In this document: in pieces, positions 17,322 to 25,923 of the stretch
Layout: every line of letters begins with the position of its first letter
Numbering within the stretch: the stretch's first letter is position 1
Source of the DNA: Bradyrhizobium glycinis
Lineage (GTDB): Bacteria; Pseudomonadota; Alphaproteobacteria; Rhizobiales; Xanthobacteraceae
DNA: 35,229 nt
Direction of reading: 5' to 3'
NCBI RefSeq assembly: GCF_016031655.1
Contig: NZ_JACCHQ010000047.1
Coordinates: forward strand, 1-35,229
Notes under the pieces: model-generated
Told to the model about the DNA's origin: nothing
The model's database searches: none
Seen by the model: only the letters and a program-made list of their open reading frames with translations
Made by a program: the position numbers and the translations under genes

Positions 17322-18418
17322 TCGGCAGCCTGGGCGTGCACGGTGGTTTTCGCCTCTAGCGCACGGACCAGCGGAATGACGCGGCGGCCGAAATACTCGA
17401 CCTCCTCCTGGAAATGCAGGAAGCCGAGCAGCACGAGATCGACGCCGACCTCCTTCAACGCGATGATGCGTTCGGCGATCTGTTCCGGCGTGCCGATTAG
17501 GTTGGTCTTGAAGCCGTCATTGTACTGGACGAGGTCCTCGAAGCTCGATTTCGCCCAATTACCCTGCCCTTCTGGTGAGGCCTTGCCGGCATTCTTTACC
17601 TCATGGCCAAAGGCAGTGACCGCCTCCGGATCGGCCTTGGCGATGATCTCGTCCAGGACGGCGCGCGCCTCGGCCTCGCTCTCGCGCGCGATCGCAAAGG
17701 CATTGACGCCGATCTTGACGGAATGATTGTTGGCGCGTGCCTTGGCCCTGATATCCTCGACCTGCTTCTTGATCTCCTCGACCGAATTGCCGTTGGTGAA
17801 GTACCAGTCCGAAACCCGCGAGGCCATGTCGCGCGCGGCGCGCGAGCTGCCGCCCTGGAAGATCTCGGGCGACGGATGCGCCGGCTTCGGCTTCAGCGTG
17901 TAGTCCGAGAAGCGGTAGAAATCGCCGCGGAACGTAAAATTGTCCTGGGTCCAGATTCCGCGCAGCGCGCGGATGAATTCCTCCGAGCGGCGGTAGCGCT
18001 CGTCGTGATCGAGCCAGGGCTCGCCTATGGCCGTGAACTCGCCGCGGAACCAGCCGCTGACGATGTTGACGGCGACGCGGCCCTCGGTGAGCTGGCTGAT
18101 GGTGGCGATTTGCTTGGCCGCCACCGCCGGATTCCATGGCCCGGGCAGCAGCGCCGCGATCACCTTCAATTTTTTGGTCGCGGCAAGCAAGGCGTGGCTG
18201 AACGCAACCGGCTCATGCTGGAACTCGGCGCCGTAGCCGGCGGTGAAGCGGATCTGGCTCAGCGCATAATCGAAGCCGCTGTCCTCCGCGATCTGCGCCA
18301 AGCGGCGGTTGTAGTCGATGTCCCATCCGGTTCGCTGCTCGATCTTGCTGATGACCAGCCCGCCGGAGACGTTGGGCACCCAATAAGCGAATTTGATCTG
18401 ATCATGGCTGGCGGTCAT
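17318..18418 (-). CDS. sfnG: FMNH2-dependent dimethyl sulfone monooxygenase (SfnG-type)
   Basis: This 366-residue luciferase-like monooxygenase closely follows the SfnG pattern as I recall it: KFAYWVPNVSGGLVISKIEQ near the N-terminus, then QIRFTAGYGAEFQHEPVAFS, LPGPWNPAVAAKQIATI, NIVSGWFRGEFTAIGEPWL, EIFQGGSSRAARDMASRVSD and WYFTNGN. SfnG oxidises dimethyl sulfone to methanesulfinate with reduced FMN from a separate reductase, feeding sulfur assimilation. No flavin reductase gene is visible nearby. It heads the operon sfnG-livG-livH-livM-SBP-livF-flavoprotein. The ATG at 18418 is chosen because GAGGA lies 9 nt upstream and family proteins start at this point; the frame is open further upstream to 18478 without similarity. 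A short upstream reading frame ends at ATGA on this start. Confidence 0.88.
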   Translation of the reverse strand: MTASHDQIKFAYWVPNVSGGLVISKIEQRTGWDIDYNRRLAQIAEDSGFDYALSQIRFTAGYGAEFQHEPVAFSHALLAATKKLKVIAALLPGPWNPAVAAKQIATISQLTEGRVAVNIVSGWFRGEFTAIGEPWLDHDERYRRSEEFIRALRGIWTQDNFTFRGDFYRFSDYTLKPKPAHPSPEIFQGGSSRAARDMASRVSDWYFTNGNSVEEIKKQVEDIRAKARANNHSVKIGVNAFAIARESEAEARAVLDEIIAKADPEAVTAFGHEVKNAGKASPEGQGNWAKSSFEDLVQYNDGFKTNLIGTPEQIAERIIALKEVGVDLVLLGFLHFQEEVEYFGRRVIPLVRALEAKTTVHAQAAE

Positions 18419-18489
18419 TCGAATGTCCTCATGTGAGTTGGCGCGCGACGAAAGAGCGTCGAGGGAAGCAGGCAGCACGATGCATTCAC
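18415..18489 (-). CDS. Possible leader peptide upstream of sfnG
   Basis: A 24-codon frame from GTG 18489 (MNASCCLLPSTLFRRAPTHM then RTFE) stops at TGA overlapping the sfnG ATG (ATGA). The adjacent cysteine codons near its start would fit a sulfur-responsive attenuating or coupling leader, because cysteine shortage would stall ribosomes there. Against this, the start is GTG with no clear Shine-Dalgarno. Evidence is positional only. Confidence 0.2.
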   Translation of the reverse strand: MNASCCLLPSTLFRRAPTHMRTFE

Positions 18490-19004
18490 GCTGCGCGGGG
18501 TCAGCAGGTTGGAGCGAGGCTGATCGAGACTGGTGTCAGCCCGTGAGATTCCGGAAGGTTGGAGCGATCAGGAGGCCTGATCCGCAACGCACCGTCGGTA
18601 CGTCAACAGCTGATCGTGCGACATGACGTTCGCAATGCGCACGCTTTCGTTTCGTCGAAGACGTCGGTGCACGTCATCAGCATTCCCCTCCCAAGCACCA
18701 TCGACTGACGATCAATAGTCTCAGAGAAATTGCGGCCAAGCGAGTCCAAGCCAAACTCTTTTTCGGCGATTCCGAGAAAGCGGTATCCTTTTGTTGGCGC
18801 GAAGCGGATCGATTGTTGCTGTGCGGCTGAAATCTCGGTCGTGTCGGCCAGTGCGAACGCGAGGGAAATCATTGGCGGATCACCATATGTATTTTCGGTA
18901 CGGGTCCCCGACCACGATCGGTGCTAGAATCCAATAGTTTGGTTTCAACGAAATTAGTGGGACCTGAGGGGGTCGCCATGGCGCCGATGGGGGGTCATTT
19001 TTGA
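18490..19004. other. Intergenic; upstream region of the sfnG operon, no supported gene
   Basis: The bases just upstream of 18490 should contain the sfnG operon promoter on the minus strand, but no convincing box was picked out by eye. A minus-strand frame at 18603-18872 (starting MISLAFALADTTEISAAQQQ) has no Shine-Dalgarno and no recognised motif, so it is not called. Confidence 0.4.
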
Positions 19005-19520
19005 TCAGCCATTCACAGCGAGATCCGAGAATCGCGTGAATTCGCCTTCGACAGATTGACAGTGCCAGTCGGCCCGTGGCCTGCTTCCCAATAATGATCT
19101 CAGCCTTCCCGCGGGAAGCCTCGAGCTCCGCCGCACATGTGATATGAGCATTGGTTCCTCCCGCCGGTTCCTGACCTTTCAGGTAATACTCCTCGCGGAA
19201 GACGCTTTTCTTGCCGGTTCTCGACCCGACACGATGATCGGCAACTTGAGCTCGAGGGCCTTCAGGTCAGCCGTAATCTCGGTCACCTCCCGCGCGCGGT
19301 TCGGGGAGCCCGATGGGATATGCCTTGCATGAGCTGAATATAATCGACAACGATCAAGTGTTGGCCGCACACGTCGCCTCAAGCGAAGGGCGCGCGCCGC
19401 CAACTGGCCAACGGTCAAGGCGCCGGTCGCATCGATGTACAGTGGGATGCGGCGAATCTCTTGCCGGCGTTGTGCGAGCGCGTCGAAATCATTCTCAGAA
19501 ATGTCGCCGCGCCTGATGCC
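19005..19520 (-). pseudogene. dnaB: Replicative helicase DnaB, C-terminal remnant
   Basis: Pieces of the DnaB RecA-type domain appear in order on the minus strand but in different frames. They are IRRGDISENDFDALAQR and IPLYIDATGALTVGQLAARA, the Walker B/H3 strand LIVVDYIQLM (19328-19357), REVTEITADLKALELKLPII, REEYYLKGQEPAGGTNAH, KAEIIIGKQ, and finally EGEFTRFSDLAVNG before a TGA at 19005. The region between the PIIVSGRE segment and REEYYLK is shorter than in DnaB, implying an internal deletion as well as frameshifts. The N-terminal half and Walker A are not found. It is a dead relic, perhaps from a prophage or a duplicated chromosomal fragment. Confidence 0.75.
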
Positions 19521-19847
19521 ATCGTCGAATCTCCCAATGTACCGCCCCTTATCGATTGTCCGGTGGTGTAATCCCGTAGTCGCCGAGACGAGACTGCGCG
19601 TGAAACGCGGCCTGTGCCTGCGCCGGATCGGCACCCAGCGCAGCCTGCGTTCCGGTGAACACATCCTTGACTCTAAAGCTCATCGCCGGTCCCTCCATGT
19701 GGAGCTGATACGCCGCTGCCATGGTGAGCACGCGAAGTGCGGTGATCAATCGACCCGGAACAAAAAACGATGAACGCAGTCTTCAGCCGAGAAACGGCAG
19801 CACGTTCCTTTCACGATACGGGACGGGGCAGCGCAAGCGTCGCAGCT

Positions 19848-19874
19848 ATCGGAGCGCCGACGCGGCGCTCCGAT
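19848..19874. repeat. Perfect 12-bp hairpin
   Basis: ATCGGAGCGCCG-ACG-CGGCGCTCCGAT is a perfect inverted repeat with a 3-nt loop, 114 bp beyond the stop of the decayed sulfonate-binding gene. It could have terminated that transcript, although no U-run follows on either strand. The surrounding 19521-19987 holds no supportable gene. Confidence 0.5.
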
Positions 19875-19987
19875 GCAAACGGCGCGTCGATCCGATATTA
19901 GCCGAGTGGCAGCGTTCCATTTACAAGGAGATCGCCATCGATGCGGTCGCCATAGACCTTGGATTGTGTGTGCCGCCGCTGGACGGC

Positions 19988-20928
19988 TCACGACCCGGGA
20001 GTCCATTTCCATACAATATCCGAGACATTGACGGGCTTCGGAATCAATCCGATCCGCGCGAAGCGATCGGCGACGGCTTGCTGCCCCTTGATGATATCCT
20101 GATCGATCGGCACCACCTGATAGTTCGACCGCGCGACGAAGCGCTTGATCGCCTCGATGTCCACGCCGGTGGCCTCAGCCTGGGCACTGGCCACCTCCTC
20201 GCGACCCATCTTCCCTCCCCTGCGAAGATCGTGTTGAGCTTTGCGACAACCGAGGGATATTTCGCGACGAAGTCGGATCCTGCGATATAGAAGGCGTTGG
20301 GTTTGTGCACATCCTTGTCGAAGGCAATGACCCGGGCTTTTTCCTTGAGCTCCGCCAATGCAAGATAGATCCCAGATCGGCCATGCATCGACCGCCCCCT
20401 TGACGAACGCCACCGTCGCATCGGCTGGCGCAAGCGGCGTCGGCGTGATGTCGCTCCAGGAGAGACCCGCTTTCTCGAGCGCTACGACCAGGAGGTTATG
20501 CGCGCTCGATCCCTTACCGAAAGCGACCCGCTTGCCCTTGAGGTCGGCCAGGGTCTTGATCGGCGAATCCGGCGGTACGGTGATCGCCTGATTGTTACCT
20601 TCCGATTTCACCGCGGCGACGTAACGGATCTCTGCAGCCCCCGCCTGGCGAAGATTGGCGGCGCGCCACCAACGAAACCGAAGTCGACGCTGCCGACATT
20701 GATGGCTTCGAGGAGTGGCGGACCGAACTGGAAGTCGATCCACTTCACCTCGATGCCGAGCGGCTTGAATGCGTCCTCCACGGTGTGATGCTGGCGAACT
20801 GCGGGAAACAGGCCGCCCTTCTGCGTCACGACGCGGATCTAGGTCGGCTTGTCTTCCGCTCGCGCCGGGACGACCGCCAACGCTGTGAGCGCGAGCGCTG
20901 CGGTGACAAAAACTCGTCTCGTAATCAT
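19988..20928 (-). pseudogene. Aliphatic sulfonate ABC transporter substrate-binding protein (SsuA/TauA-type), multiply broken
   Basis: Starting at ATG 20928 (AAAGGA upstream) a Sec signal is visible (MITRRVFVTAALALTALAVV, then PARAEDKPT). It is followed at once by an in-frame TAG, then RVVTQKGGLFPAVRQHHTVE and INVGSVDFGFVGGAPPIFAR. The protein continues in a second frame (AAVKSEGNNQAITVPPDSPI; LADLKGKRVAFGKGSSAHNL; ATVAFVKGAVDAWPIWD), a third (ALAELKEKARVIAFDKDVHK; YPSVVAKLNTIF), and ends in a further shift (EATGVDIEAIKRFVARSNYQ; VNVSDIVWKWTPGS). These are SsuA-type periplasmic binding motifs in the right order over about 313 codons. One nonsense codon plus at least three indels make it a certain pseudogene. 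It is a paralogue of the intact ssuA at 24888. Confidence 0.88.
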
Positions 20929-20948
20929 GTTTGTCCTTTCAGGTTTGA

Positions 20949-21158
20949 TCAAAAAGTGATTGCGACCGTGCCGTCGGCCTGCCGTCGTCGATCAAGAAGC
21001 GCCCTCACCGCGCGCTCGGCAGCCCGAGCGGAGCCGAAATGACCGCCATCAAGGCTGTCAAAGGCACGTTCGGACGAGAAAAAGCAAAAGCCGCGCTCGT
21101 CGGCGACAACGATACCGGCGGTTCGATCTGATATTTCGATGACATAGGCTCGGGACAT
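20949..21158 (-). CDS. Small uncharacterised protein upstream of the sulfonate-binding pseudogene
   Basis: A 69-residue protein from ATG 21158 reads MSRAYVIEISDRTAGIVVAD, ERGFCFFSSERAFDSLDGGH, then FGSARAAERAVRALLDRRRQ. It has no transmembrane segment. The pattern of beta-prone N-terminus, FCFF core and Arg-rich helix looks like a real folded small protein rather than a shadow frame. I do not recognise a named family. It lies 20 bp before the start of the ssuA-like pseudogene on the same strand, suggesting it was first gene of that operon; it is itself unbroken. Function unknown. Confidence 0.5.
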   Translation of the reverse strand: MSRAYVIEISDRTAGIVVADERGFCFFSSERAFDSLDGGHFGSARAAERAVRALLDRRRQADGTVAITF

Positions 21159-21892
21159 GTGTGGTCGATCGCCGGGTTTCGGCGCTCCTGTCTGACTGTC
21201 GATGGATTTGGATTTTTCGATACGATCAACAACAGACGCCGGTCGCCGCCGAGACGCAGCGATGGGGCATGCGGCGTCGCATGTCACTCATCAACTGTCC
21301 GTATTTCGTTCGCATTGTGGTGACCCTGAGCAGCACAATCTGCTCAGTTCAATATCCGGCACAACAGCACTACGGTCAATGAAATGGGTATCCAAAAGTT
21401 GGCGCCTCGGCGCGACACCGCGTTTTGCGGCAGATCGAAAAGGAGCAAAGTTATGGCGATGTCGGTTGCCCGCCGCTTGCTGTTCGAAACGCGCCGGCTT
21501 CCCGCCCAACATGAATTTTCAGCGCAAAACCGATCACCGATGTCACACGCGGAACGTTCAACACGACAGCATCGCGCGTGGCTCATCGTCGTTACGTCAG
21601 TCTGCAAGAATGGATTTCTCTTTGGCGCGCCTGCCGGCGGAATTATCTTCCTGCAAGGAAACGCGCCGCGCGTTTTCGGTTTCAAAGTTGCATAAACCGC
21701 CGACATTCGGGTCCGGCCCGCACCAAGACATACTATGTTCCACAACATCTGCAATGCGGAGGACAATCTATGCAACCGGCAGCGTCTTGGCTTCAGGTTC
21801 TTCGTCGTATGACTCGGCGAGTACAGAGATGGCGCCGAAGATTTGCGCCCTCGGCGGCGGCCGACGGACGGGATAATCTCCACGAACTCTTT
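21159..21892. other. Long intergenic region with one weak small ORF
   Basis: About 730 bp without a convincing gene. The best candidate is plus-strand 21453-21695 (80 codons, starting MAMSVARRLLFETRRLPAQH), which has a good AAGGAG Shine-Dalgarno 6-7 nt before its ATG but no recognisable family. Other frames are short and conflicting. Part of the region may be promoter for the minus-strand small gene ending at 20949. Confidence 0.35.
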
Positions 21893-22984
21893 CTATTCGG
21901 GCCGCACGGCTAACCGCGCCTCACGCATCTTGGTTGGCGACGCCGCGTGCACCCGCGGGATGATCTCCTGGGCAAAACGCTCCATCTCCGCCTCGAACGG
22001 CTGGAATTGCAGCATGAACAATTCGATTCCAGCGGCATGGAACGCCCGAATGCCGGCCGCCACCTCGCCGTAGCTGCCGACCAACCCCGCGGCGGTCCCG
22101 CCATTGCTGCCGACCCGCGCCGATTTCTGCATGGTCTTCATCATGACGACCTTCGGGTCGGTGTTCTGCTTCTGGATCGCCTTGATCGGCGCATCCTTGT
22201 TCGACAGATCGAGCAGCCGCTCATAGGCGGCTTGCGCCTCGGCGTGCGTTTCGCGCGTGATGACAAAGGCGGACAGGCCGAAACGGAGCGGAGCCCCGGC
22301 ACGCGGCCGGGCCGCCACGTCGGCAATCAAGCCGGCGACATCCTCGAGCGGCTGTCCGTTGATGAACCAGACATCGCCGTGATCGGCAACCAATGCGCGC
22401 GCCGGTTCGGATTCACCGCCGACATAGATCAACGGCCGAGGCCGGTAGAGGCTCGCCGGCCGCAACACATAGTCGCGGACGTCGAAATGCTCGCCCTTAT
22501 AGGTCAGCCGCTCGCCTTGCATCAGGCGCGACACCACCGTGATCCATTCGCGGCCGTAGGCATAGCGGGCGTCGTGCTCGGCGAAACCGATGCCCGCCCT
22601 GTCGAGTTCGGGCCGATTCCAGGCATTGACCAGATTAATGGCGAACCGGCCTCGGCTGATGTTCTCGATCCCGAGCGCAAGCTTGGCCAGCACGACCGGA
22701 TGGTAGAGATAGGGCTTGATGGCCGCGATGATCTCGATCCGGCTGGTCAGGGCCGCCAGTGCGGCCGCCGCGCTCCAGGCCTCGAGCTGATCGAGATCCT
22801 CCTGGTGCGGATTGATCGTATGCTGCGCGATCAGCGTGGAATCGTAACCCAGCGCCTCCGCCGCGAGCACGAGATCGCGATTGCGCTCCCATGATGCATC
22901 GTATGGCTCTTCGGGATCCTGATAGGCAGCGCGCGAACCGTGCACCAGCGCCCAGATGCCAAAACGGAGCGGTCGTATCGTCAT
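21893..22984 (-). CDS. LLM-class flavin-dependent monooxygenase (SsuD/SfnG-like)
   Basis: A 363-residue luciferase-like (TIM-barrel) FMNH2-dependent monooxygenase. Family motifs are RFGIWALVHGSRAAYQDPEE near the N-terminus, YDSTLIAQHTINPHQEDLDQ, IAAIKPYLYHPVVLAKLALG, ISRGRFAINLVNAWNRPELD, YVLRPASLYRPRPLIYVGGE and IELFMLQFQPFEAEMERFAQ. Relatives desulfonate alkanesulfonates or oxidise sulfones. It is divergent from ssuCBA, so it probably acts on what that importer brings in. The frame is open to 23248, but the ATG at 22984 has GGAGAG 8 nt upstream and begins where the family begins. A 26-codon upstream frame (22981-23061, MRRRLISRRALRKTGQREGE) ends in ATGA on this start, suggesting translational coupling. 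Exact substrate unknown. Confidence 0.87.
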   Translation of the reverse strand: MTIRPLRFGIWALVHGSRAAYQDPEEPYDASWERNRDLVLAAEALGYDSTLIAQHTINPHQEDLDQLEAWSAAAALAALTSRIEIIAAIKPYLYHPVVLAKLALGIENISRGRFAINLVNAWNRPELDRAGIGFAEHDARYAYGREWITVVSRLMQGERLTYKGEHFDVRDYVLRPASLYRPRPLIYVGGESEPARALVADHGDVWFINGQPLEDVAGLIADVAARPRAGAPLRFGLSAFVITRETHAEAQAAYERLLDLSNKDAPIKAIQKQNTDPKVVMMKTMQKSARVGSNGGTAAGLVGSYGEVAAGIRAFHAAGIELFMLQFQPFEAEMERFAQEIIPRVHAASPTKMREARLAVRPE

Positions 22985-23287
22985 CGGCTGTCTCTCCCGA
23001 ATTCTCCTTCGCGTTGACCCGTTTTCCGCAAAGCGCGGCGAGAGATCAAGCGACGCCGCATCAAAAGATTTTCCTTGTCGTGTTGCGCACACGGATAAAT
23101 CAGAAAACTCCGGAACAAACGACAATTGGAAAACCACTCTATTTCTGTCCGCCGAAAATCGTGGGACAGTTTGCGGCGCGTGAACGACGGTTTCATTCGA
23201 ATGGCGACACATTGCCGACCGGGTGAACGAAGACATGCGCCGCATCAACGACTATCGTGCGCAGCGATTAACAAGGACGAATTCATC
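22985..23287. promoter_or_regulatory. Divergent intergenic region between the LLM monooxygenase and ssuCBA
   Basis: This 303-bp gap must hold both promoters. It is locally more AT-rich than the flanking genes (around 23060-23160), as expected for promoters. The short frame MRRRLISRRALRKTGQREGE (22981-23061, minus) lies in it. No operator was identified with confidence; a sulfur-limitation regulator would be the expected input. Confidence 0.4.
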
Positions 23288-24154
23288 TTGAGCAACCTCG
23301 AACAGACCGCCTCATCGGTCGCATTCGATGCCGCGCAGCCCAGCGACAATGCCGTCTCACGCGCTCCGAAGGTTCCGTTCGAGATCGGCCGGCGTGGTTT
23401 GCTGCTGTTGTCGTGGCTTGCTCCGGTCGTGCTTCTCATCGTCTGGGAGCTGCTGGCGCAGGCCGGCTGGTTGTCACCGCAGGTACTGCCCGCGCCGAGC
23501 AAGGTGCTCAGGACCGCATTCAAGCTGGCGGCCTCGGGAAGTTTGCTGAACGACCTCGGCATCAGCCTGCTGCGCGCGATTGGGGGCTTTACCATCGGCG
23601 CCAGCATCGGCTTCGCACTAGGCATCCTGGTCGGCTTTTCGCGGATCGCGGAGGCCGCCATCGATCGCAGCGTCCAGATGATCCGTGCGATACCGTTCCT
23701 TTCCCTGCTACCGCTGGTGATCGTCTGGCTCGGCGTCGGCGAAGCCGAGAAGATCTTTTTGGTCGCGCTTGGCGTGACCTTCCCGATCTATATCAACACC
23801 ACGCTCGGGATCCGGCAGATCGACCCGAAGCTGATCGAGCTTGGCCGCGTGCAAGGGCTCGGCACGCTGGACCTGATCCGGCGCATTGTCCTGCCGGGCG
23901 CTCTGCCCTCGATCCTGACTGGGGTTCGCTATGCACTGGCCACCGCGTGGCTGGCGCTGGTGGTGGCCGAGACCATCGGCGCGCAATCCGGCATCGGCTT
24001 CCTCGCCATGGATGCGCGCGAATTCCTGCGCACTGACGTGATCGTGCTGACGATTGTGATCTACGCGCTGATCGGCGTCGCAGCCGACGCGATCGCCCGC
24101 ACTTTCGAGCGTCGCCTGCTGGCTTGGCATCCGAACTACGGGGGCGCACGATGA
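23288..24154 (+). CDS. ssuC: Aliphatic sulfonate ABC transporter permease (SsuC-type)
   Basis: A 288-residue BPD_transp_1 permease with about six transmembrane segments. It shows LSWLAPVVLLIVWELLAQAG (TM1), GWLSPQVLPAPSKVLRTAFK, SLLRAIGGFTIGASIGFALG, QMIRAIPFLSLLPLVIVWLG and the EAA-loop GRVQGLGTLDLIRRIVLPGA. I place the start at TTG 23288 (SNLEQTASS...) because AGGA lies about 10 nt upstream and the family begins near here; the upstream open frame has no similarity. The gene overlaps ssuB by ATGA (24151-24154). Substrate class (sulfonates/taurine-like) is inferred from SsuABC similarity and neighbours. Confidence 0.87.
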   Translation: MSNLEQTASSVAFDAAQPSDNAVSRAPKVPFEIGRRGLLLLSWLAPVVLLIVWELLAQAGWLSPQVLPAPSKVLRTAFKLAASGSLLNDLGISLLRAIGGFTIGASIGFALGILVGFSRIAEAAIDRSVQMIRAIPFLSLLPLVIVWLGVGEAEKIFLVALGVTFPIYINTTLGIRQIDPKLIELGRVQGLGTLDLIRRIVLPGALPSILTGVRYALATAWLALVVAETIGAQSGIGFLAMDAREFLRTDVIVLTIVIYALIGVAADAIARTFERRLLAWHPNYGGAR

Positions 24155-24870
24155 CCTTGCACGTTGCCCCCTCTTCGACAGCGGCTTCGCCGGCCGTCGT
24201 CGTGACACATCTCTATCGCGCCTACGGCAGCCGCGTCGTGATCGAGAACCTCAACCTGCGCATCGAACGCGGCGAGTTCGTTGCCCTGCTCGGTGAAAGC
24301 GGCTGCGGCAAGACCACGCTGCTTCGTGCGCTGGCCGGGCTCGACCCGATCGACGGCGGGCGCATCGCCGCACCACGTCGCCCAGCGGTGGTCTTTCAGG
24401 AGCACCGGCTGCTGCCGTGGGACACCCTGTGGCGCAACGTGGCACTCGGCCTGCAGGCAGCCGATGTCCGCGAGCGTGCGGCCGCGGCGCTGGCCGAGGT
24501 CGGGCTCGGTGACCGGCTCGACGACTGGCCGCGCAACCTCTCCGGCGGTCAGGCGCAGCGCGTTGCGCTGGCCCGCGCCCTGGTGCAGGAGCCCGAGTTG
24601 CTCCTGCTTGATGAACCCTTTGCCGCGCTCGACGCGCTGACCCGCATCCGCATGCACCATCTGGTGCGCGAATTGGTGGCCACGCACAGGCCCGGCGTGC
24701 TCCTCGTCACCCATGACGTGGATGAAGCGATTGCGCTTGCGGACCGCATCCTGGTGATGCGCGATGGTCGGATCGCCTTCGAGCATCGCACCAGCGGTGC
24801 GCGGTCGATTGCGCGCGCCGAGCTGCTGGCCGAGCTCGGCGTCGTCGCCTCCCACCCCATCCCTGCCTGA
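24151..24870 (+). CDS. ssuB: Aliphatic sulfonate ABC transporter ATPase (SsuB-type)
   Basis: A 239-residue ABC ATPase with Walker A LLGESGCGKTTLLRALAG, the nitrate/sulfonate-type Q-loop VVFQEHRLLPWDTLWRNVAL, signature LSGGQAQRVALARAL, Walker B LLLLDEPFAALDALTRIRMH and switch VLLVTHDVDEAIALADRIL. RLLPW and DALTR are typical of SsuB/TauB. Start ATG 24151 overlaps the ssuC stop. Energises uptake through SsuC. Confidence 0.92.
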   Translation: MTLHVAPSSTAASPAVVVTHLYRAYGSRVVIENLNLRIERGEFVALLGESGCGKTTLLRALAGLDPIDGGRIAAPRRPAVVFQEHRLLPWDTLWRNVALGLQAADVRERAAAALAEVGLGDRLDDWPRNLSGGQAQRVALARALVQEPELLLLDEPFAALDALTRIRMHHLVRELVATHRPGVLLVTHDVDEAIALADRILVMRDGRIAFEHRTSGARSIARAELLAELGVVASHPIPA

Positions 24871-24887
24871 GTTCTAAGGACCCTGTC

Positions 24888-25886
24888 ATGTCTAAATTCG
24901 CAAACCCTTCCCGCCGCGGTTTCCTCGGCGGCGCCGCCTTCGGCATCGGCGCGTTGGCGGGCTTTGACCTGTCCCAGACCGCGGAGGCGGCGACCGGCCG
25001 TGTCACTGACGCCGTTCGCCTGACCTGGGGCTTGAGCGGCCTGAACCTGATCGCCAAGGAGCGCGGCCAGTTCGAGAAGCTGCTCGCCAAGGACGGCATC
25101 AAGGTCGAATGGCTGGGGCCGTTCCCGAACCACGCCCCGACGCTGCAGGCGGTGACCGGCGGTAGCGCCGATTTCAGCTTCGGCGGCAGCACGACCCCTG
25201 CGCTGGCCGCGATCATCGCGGGCTCCCCGCTCGTGTTCACCCAGTTCGTGGTCTACGAGCCGCGCACCACCGCGATCATCGCGAAGGACGATTCCGGCAT
25301 CAACAGGATTGAGGATCTGGTCGGCAAGTCGGTGGCGGTGAACCGTTCCGGTCTCGGCGAATTCCTGCTGGTCGCGGCGCTCGAGAAGCACAAGGTCGAT
25401 CGCTCCGCGGTGAAATTCGTCTACCTCAATCCGCCGGATGCGGCACCGGCCCTCGCCTCCGGAAAGGTCGACGCGTGGTCGATGTGGAGCCCCGGCGTCG
25501 ACATCGCCCGGCTCGAATACAAGGCGCACGATATCTTCCACGAGGGCCGCGACCTGGATTTCCAAATCGACTACACCTCCTATCTCACCACGCGCAAATT
25601 CGCGACCGAAAACCCGGCGCTGGTCCGCGCGGTCAACGAAGCATTTCGCTCCGAAGGGAAATGGATCTCGGAGAACAGCAACGAAGCCGAGTACATCGCG
25701 CAGAAGGCTGGCAAGTACAGCGACCAGGTGCGCGATCAGTTCATCGCACTGAACCGGACATATCGCTACTTCCCGGTCAAGGATGAGAAATTCCTGTCCG
25801 AGCTGCAGAAGGCCGCCGACTGGCTGGTCGCGCGCAAGGTGCTGCCTGAGCCAGTCAAGGTCAGCGATTACCTGGCTCAGATCTGA
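24888..25886 (+). CDS. ssuA: Aliphatic sulfonate ABC transporter substrate-binding protein (SsuA-type, Tat signal)
   Basis: A 332-residue periplasmic binding protein, 17 bp after ssuB. The N-terminus is a twin-arginine signal: SRRGFLGGAAFGIGALAGF with R9-R10, then ALA-like cleavage around TAEA. Mature motifs: RLTWGLSGLNLIAKERGQFE, GGSADFSFGGSTTPALAAII, IEDLVGKSVAVNRSGLGEFL, LASGKVDAWSMWSPGVDIAR and YTSYLTTRKFATENPALVRA. Tat export is common for this subclass in Rhizobiales. It differs from the decayed paralogue at 19988-20928, which has a Sec-type leader, so the two are not a recent duplication. Confidence 0.9.
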   Translation: MSKFANPSRRGFLGGAAFGIGALAGFDLSQTAEAATGRVTDAVRLTWGLSGLNLIAKERGQFEKLLAKDGIKVEWLGPFPNHAPTLQAVTGGSADFSFGGSTTPALAAIIAGSPLVFTQFVVYEPRTTAIIAKDDSGINRIEDLVGKSVAVNRSGLGEFLLVAALEKHKVDRSAVKFVYLNPPDAAPALASGKVDAWSMWSPGVDIARLEYKAHDIFHEGRDLDFQIDYTSYLTTRKFATENPALVRAVNEAFRSEGKWISENSNEAEYIAQKAGKYSDQVRDQFIALNRTYRYFPVKDEKFLSELQKAADWLVARKVLPEPVKVSDYLAQI

Positions 25887-25923
25887 ACCAACGCCAGCTG
25901 CCCAACCTCAGCCGGATGCACGC

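Noticed and set aside
12623..18436. Many long plus-strand open frames across the liv/sfnG operon
   Set aside because: They are antisense shadows in GC-rich coding DNA, Arg/Asp-rich and without family motifs.
18603..18872. A 89-codon minus-strand gene upstream of sfnG
   Set aside because: No Shine-Dalgarno, no motif, and unusual composition; not supportable.
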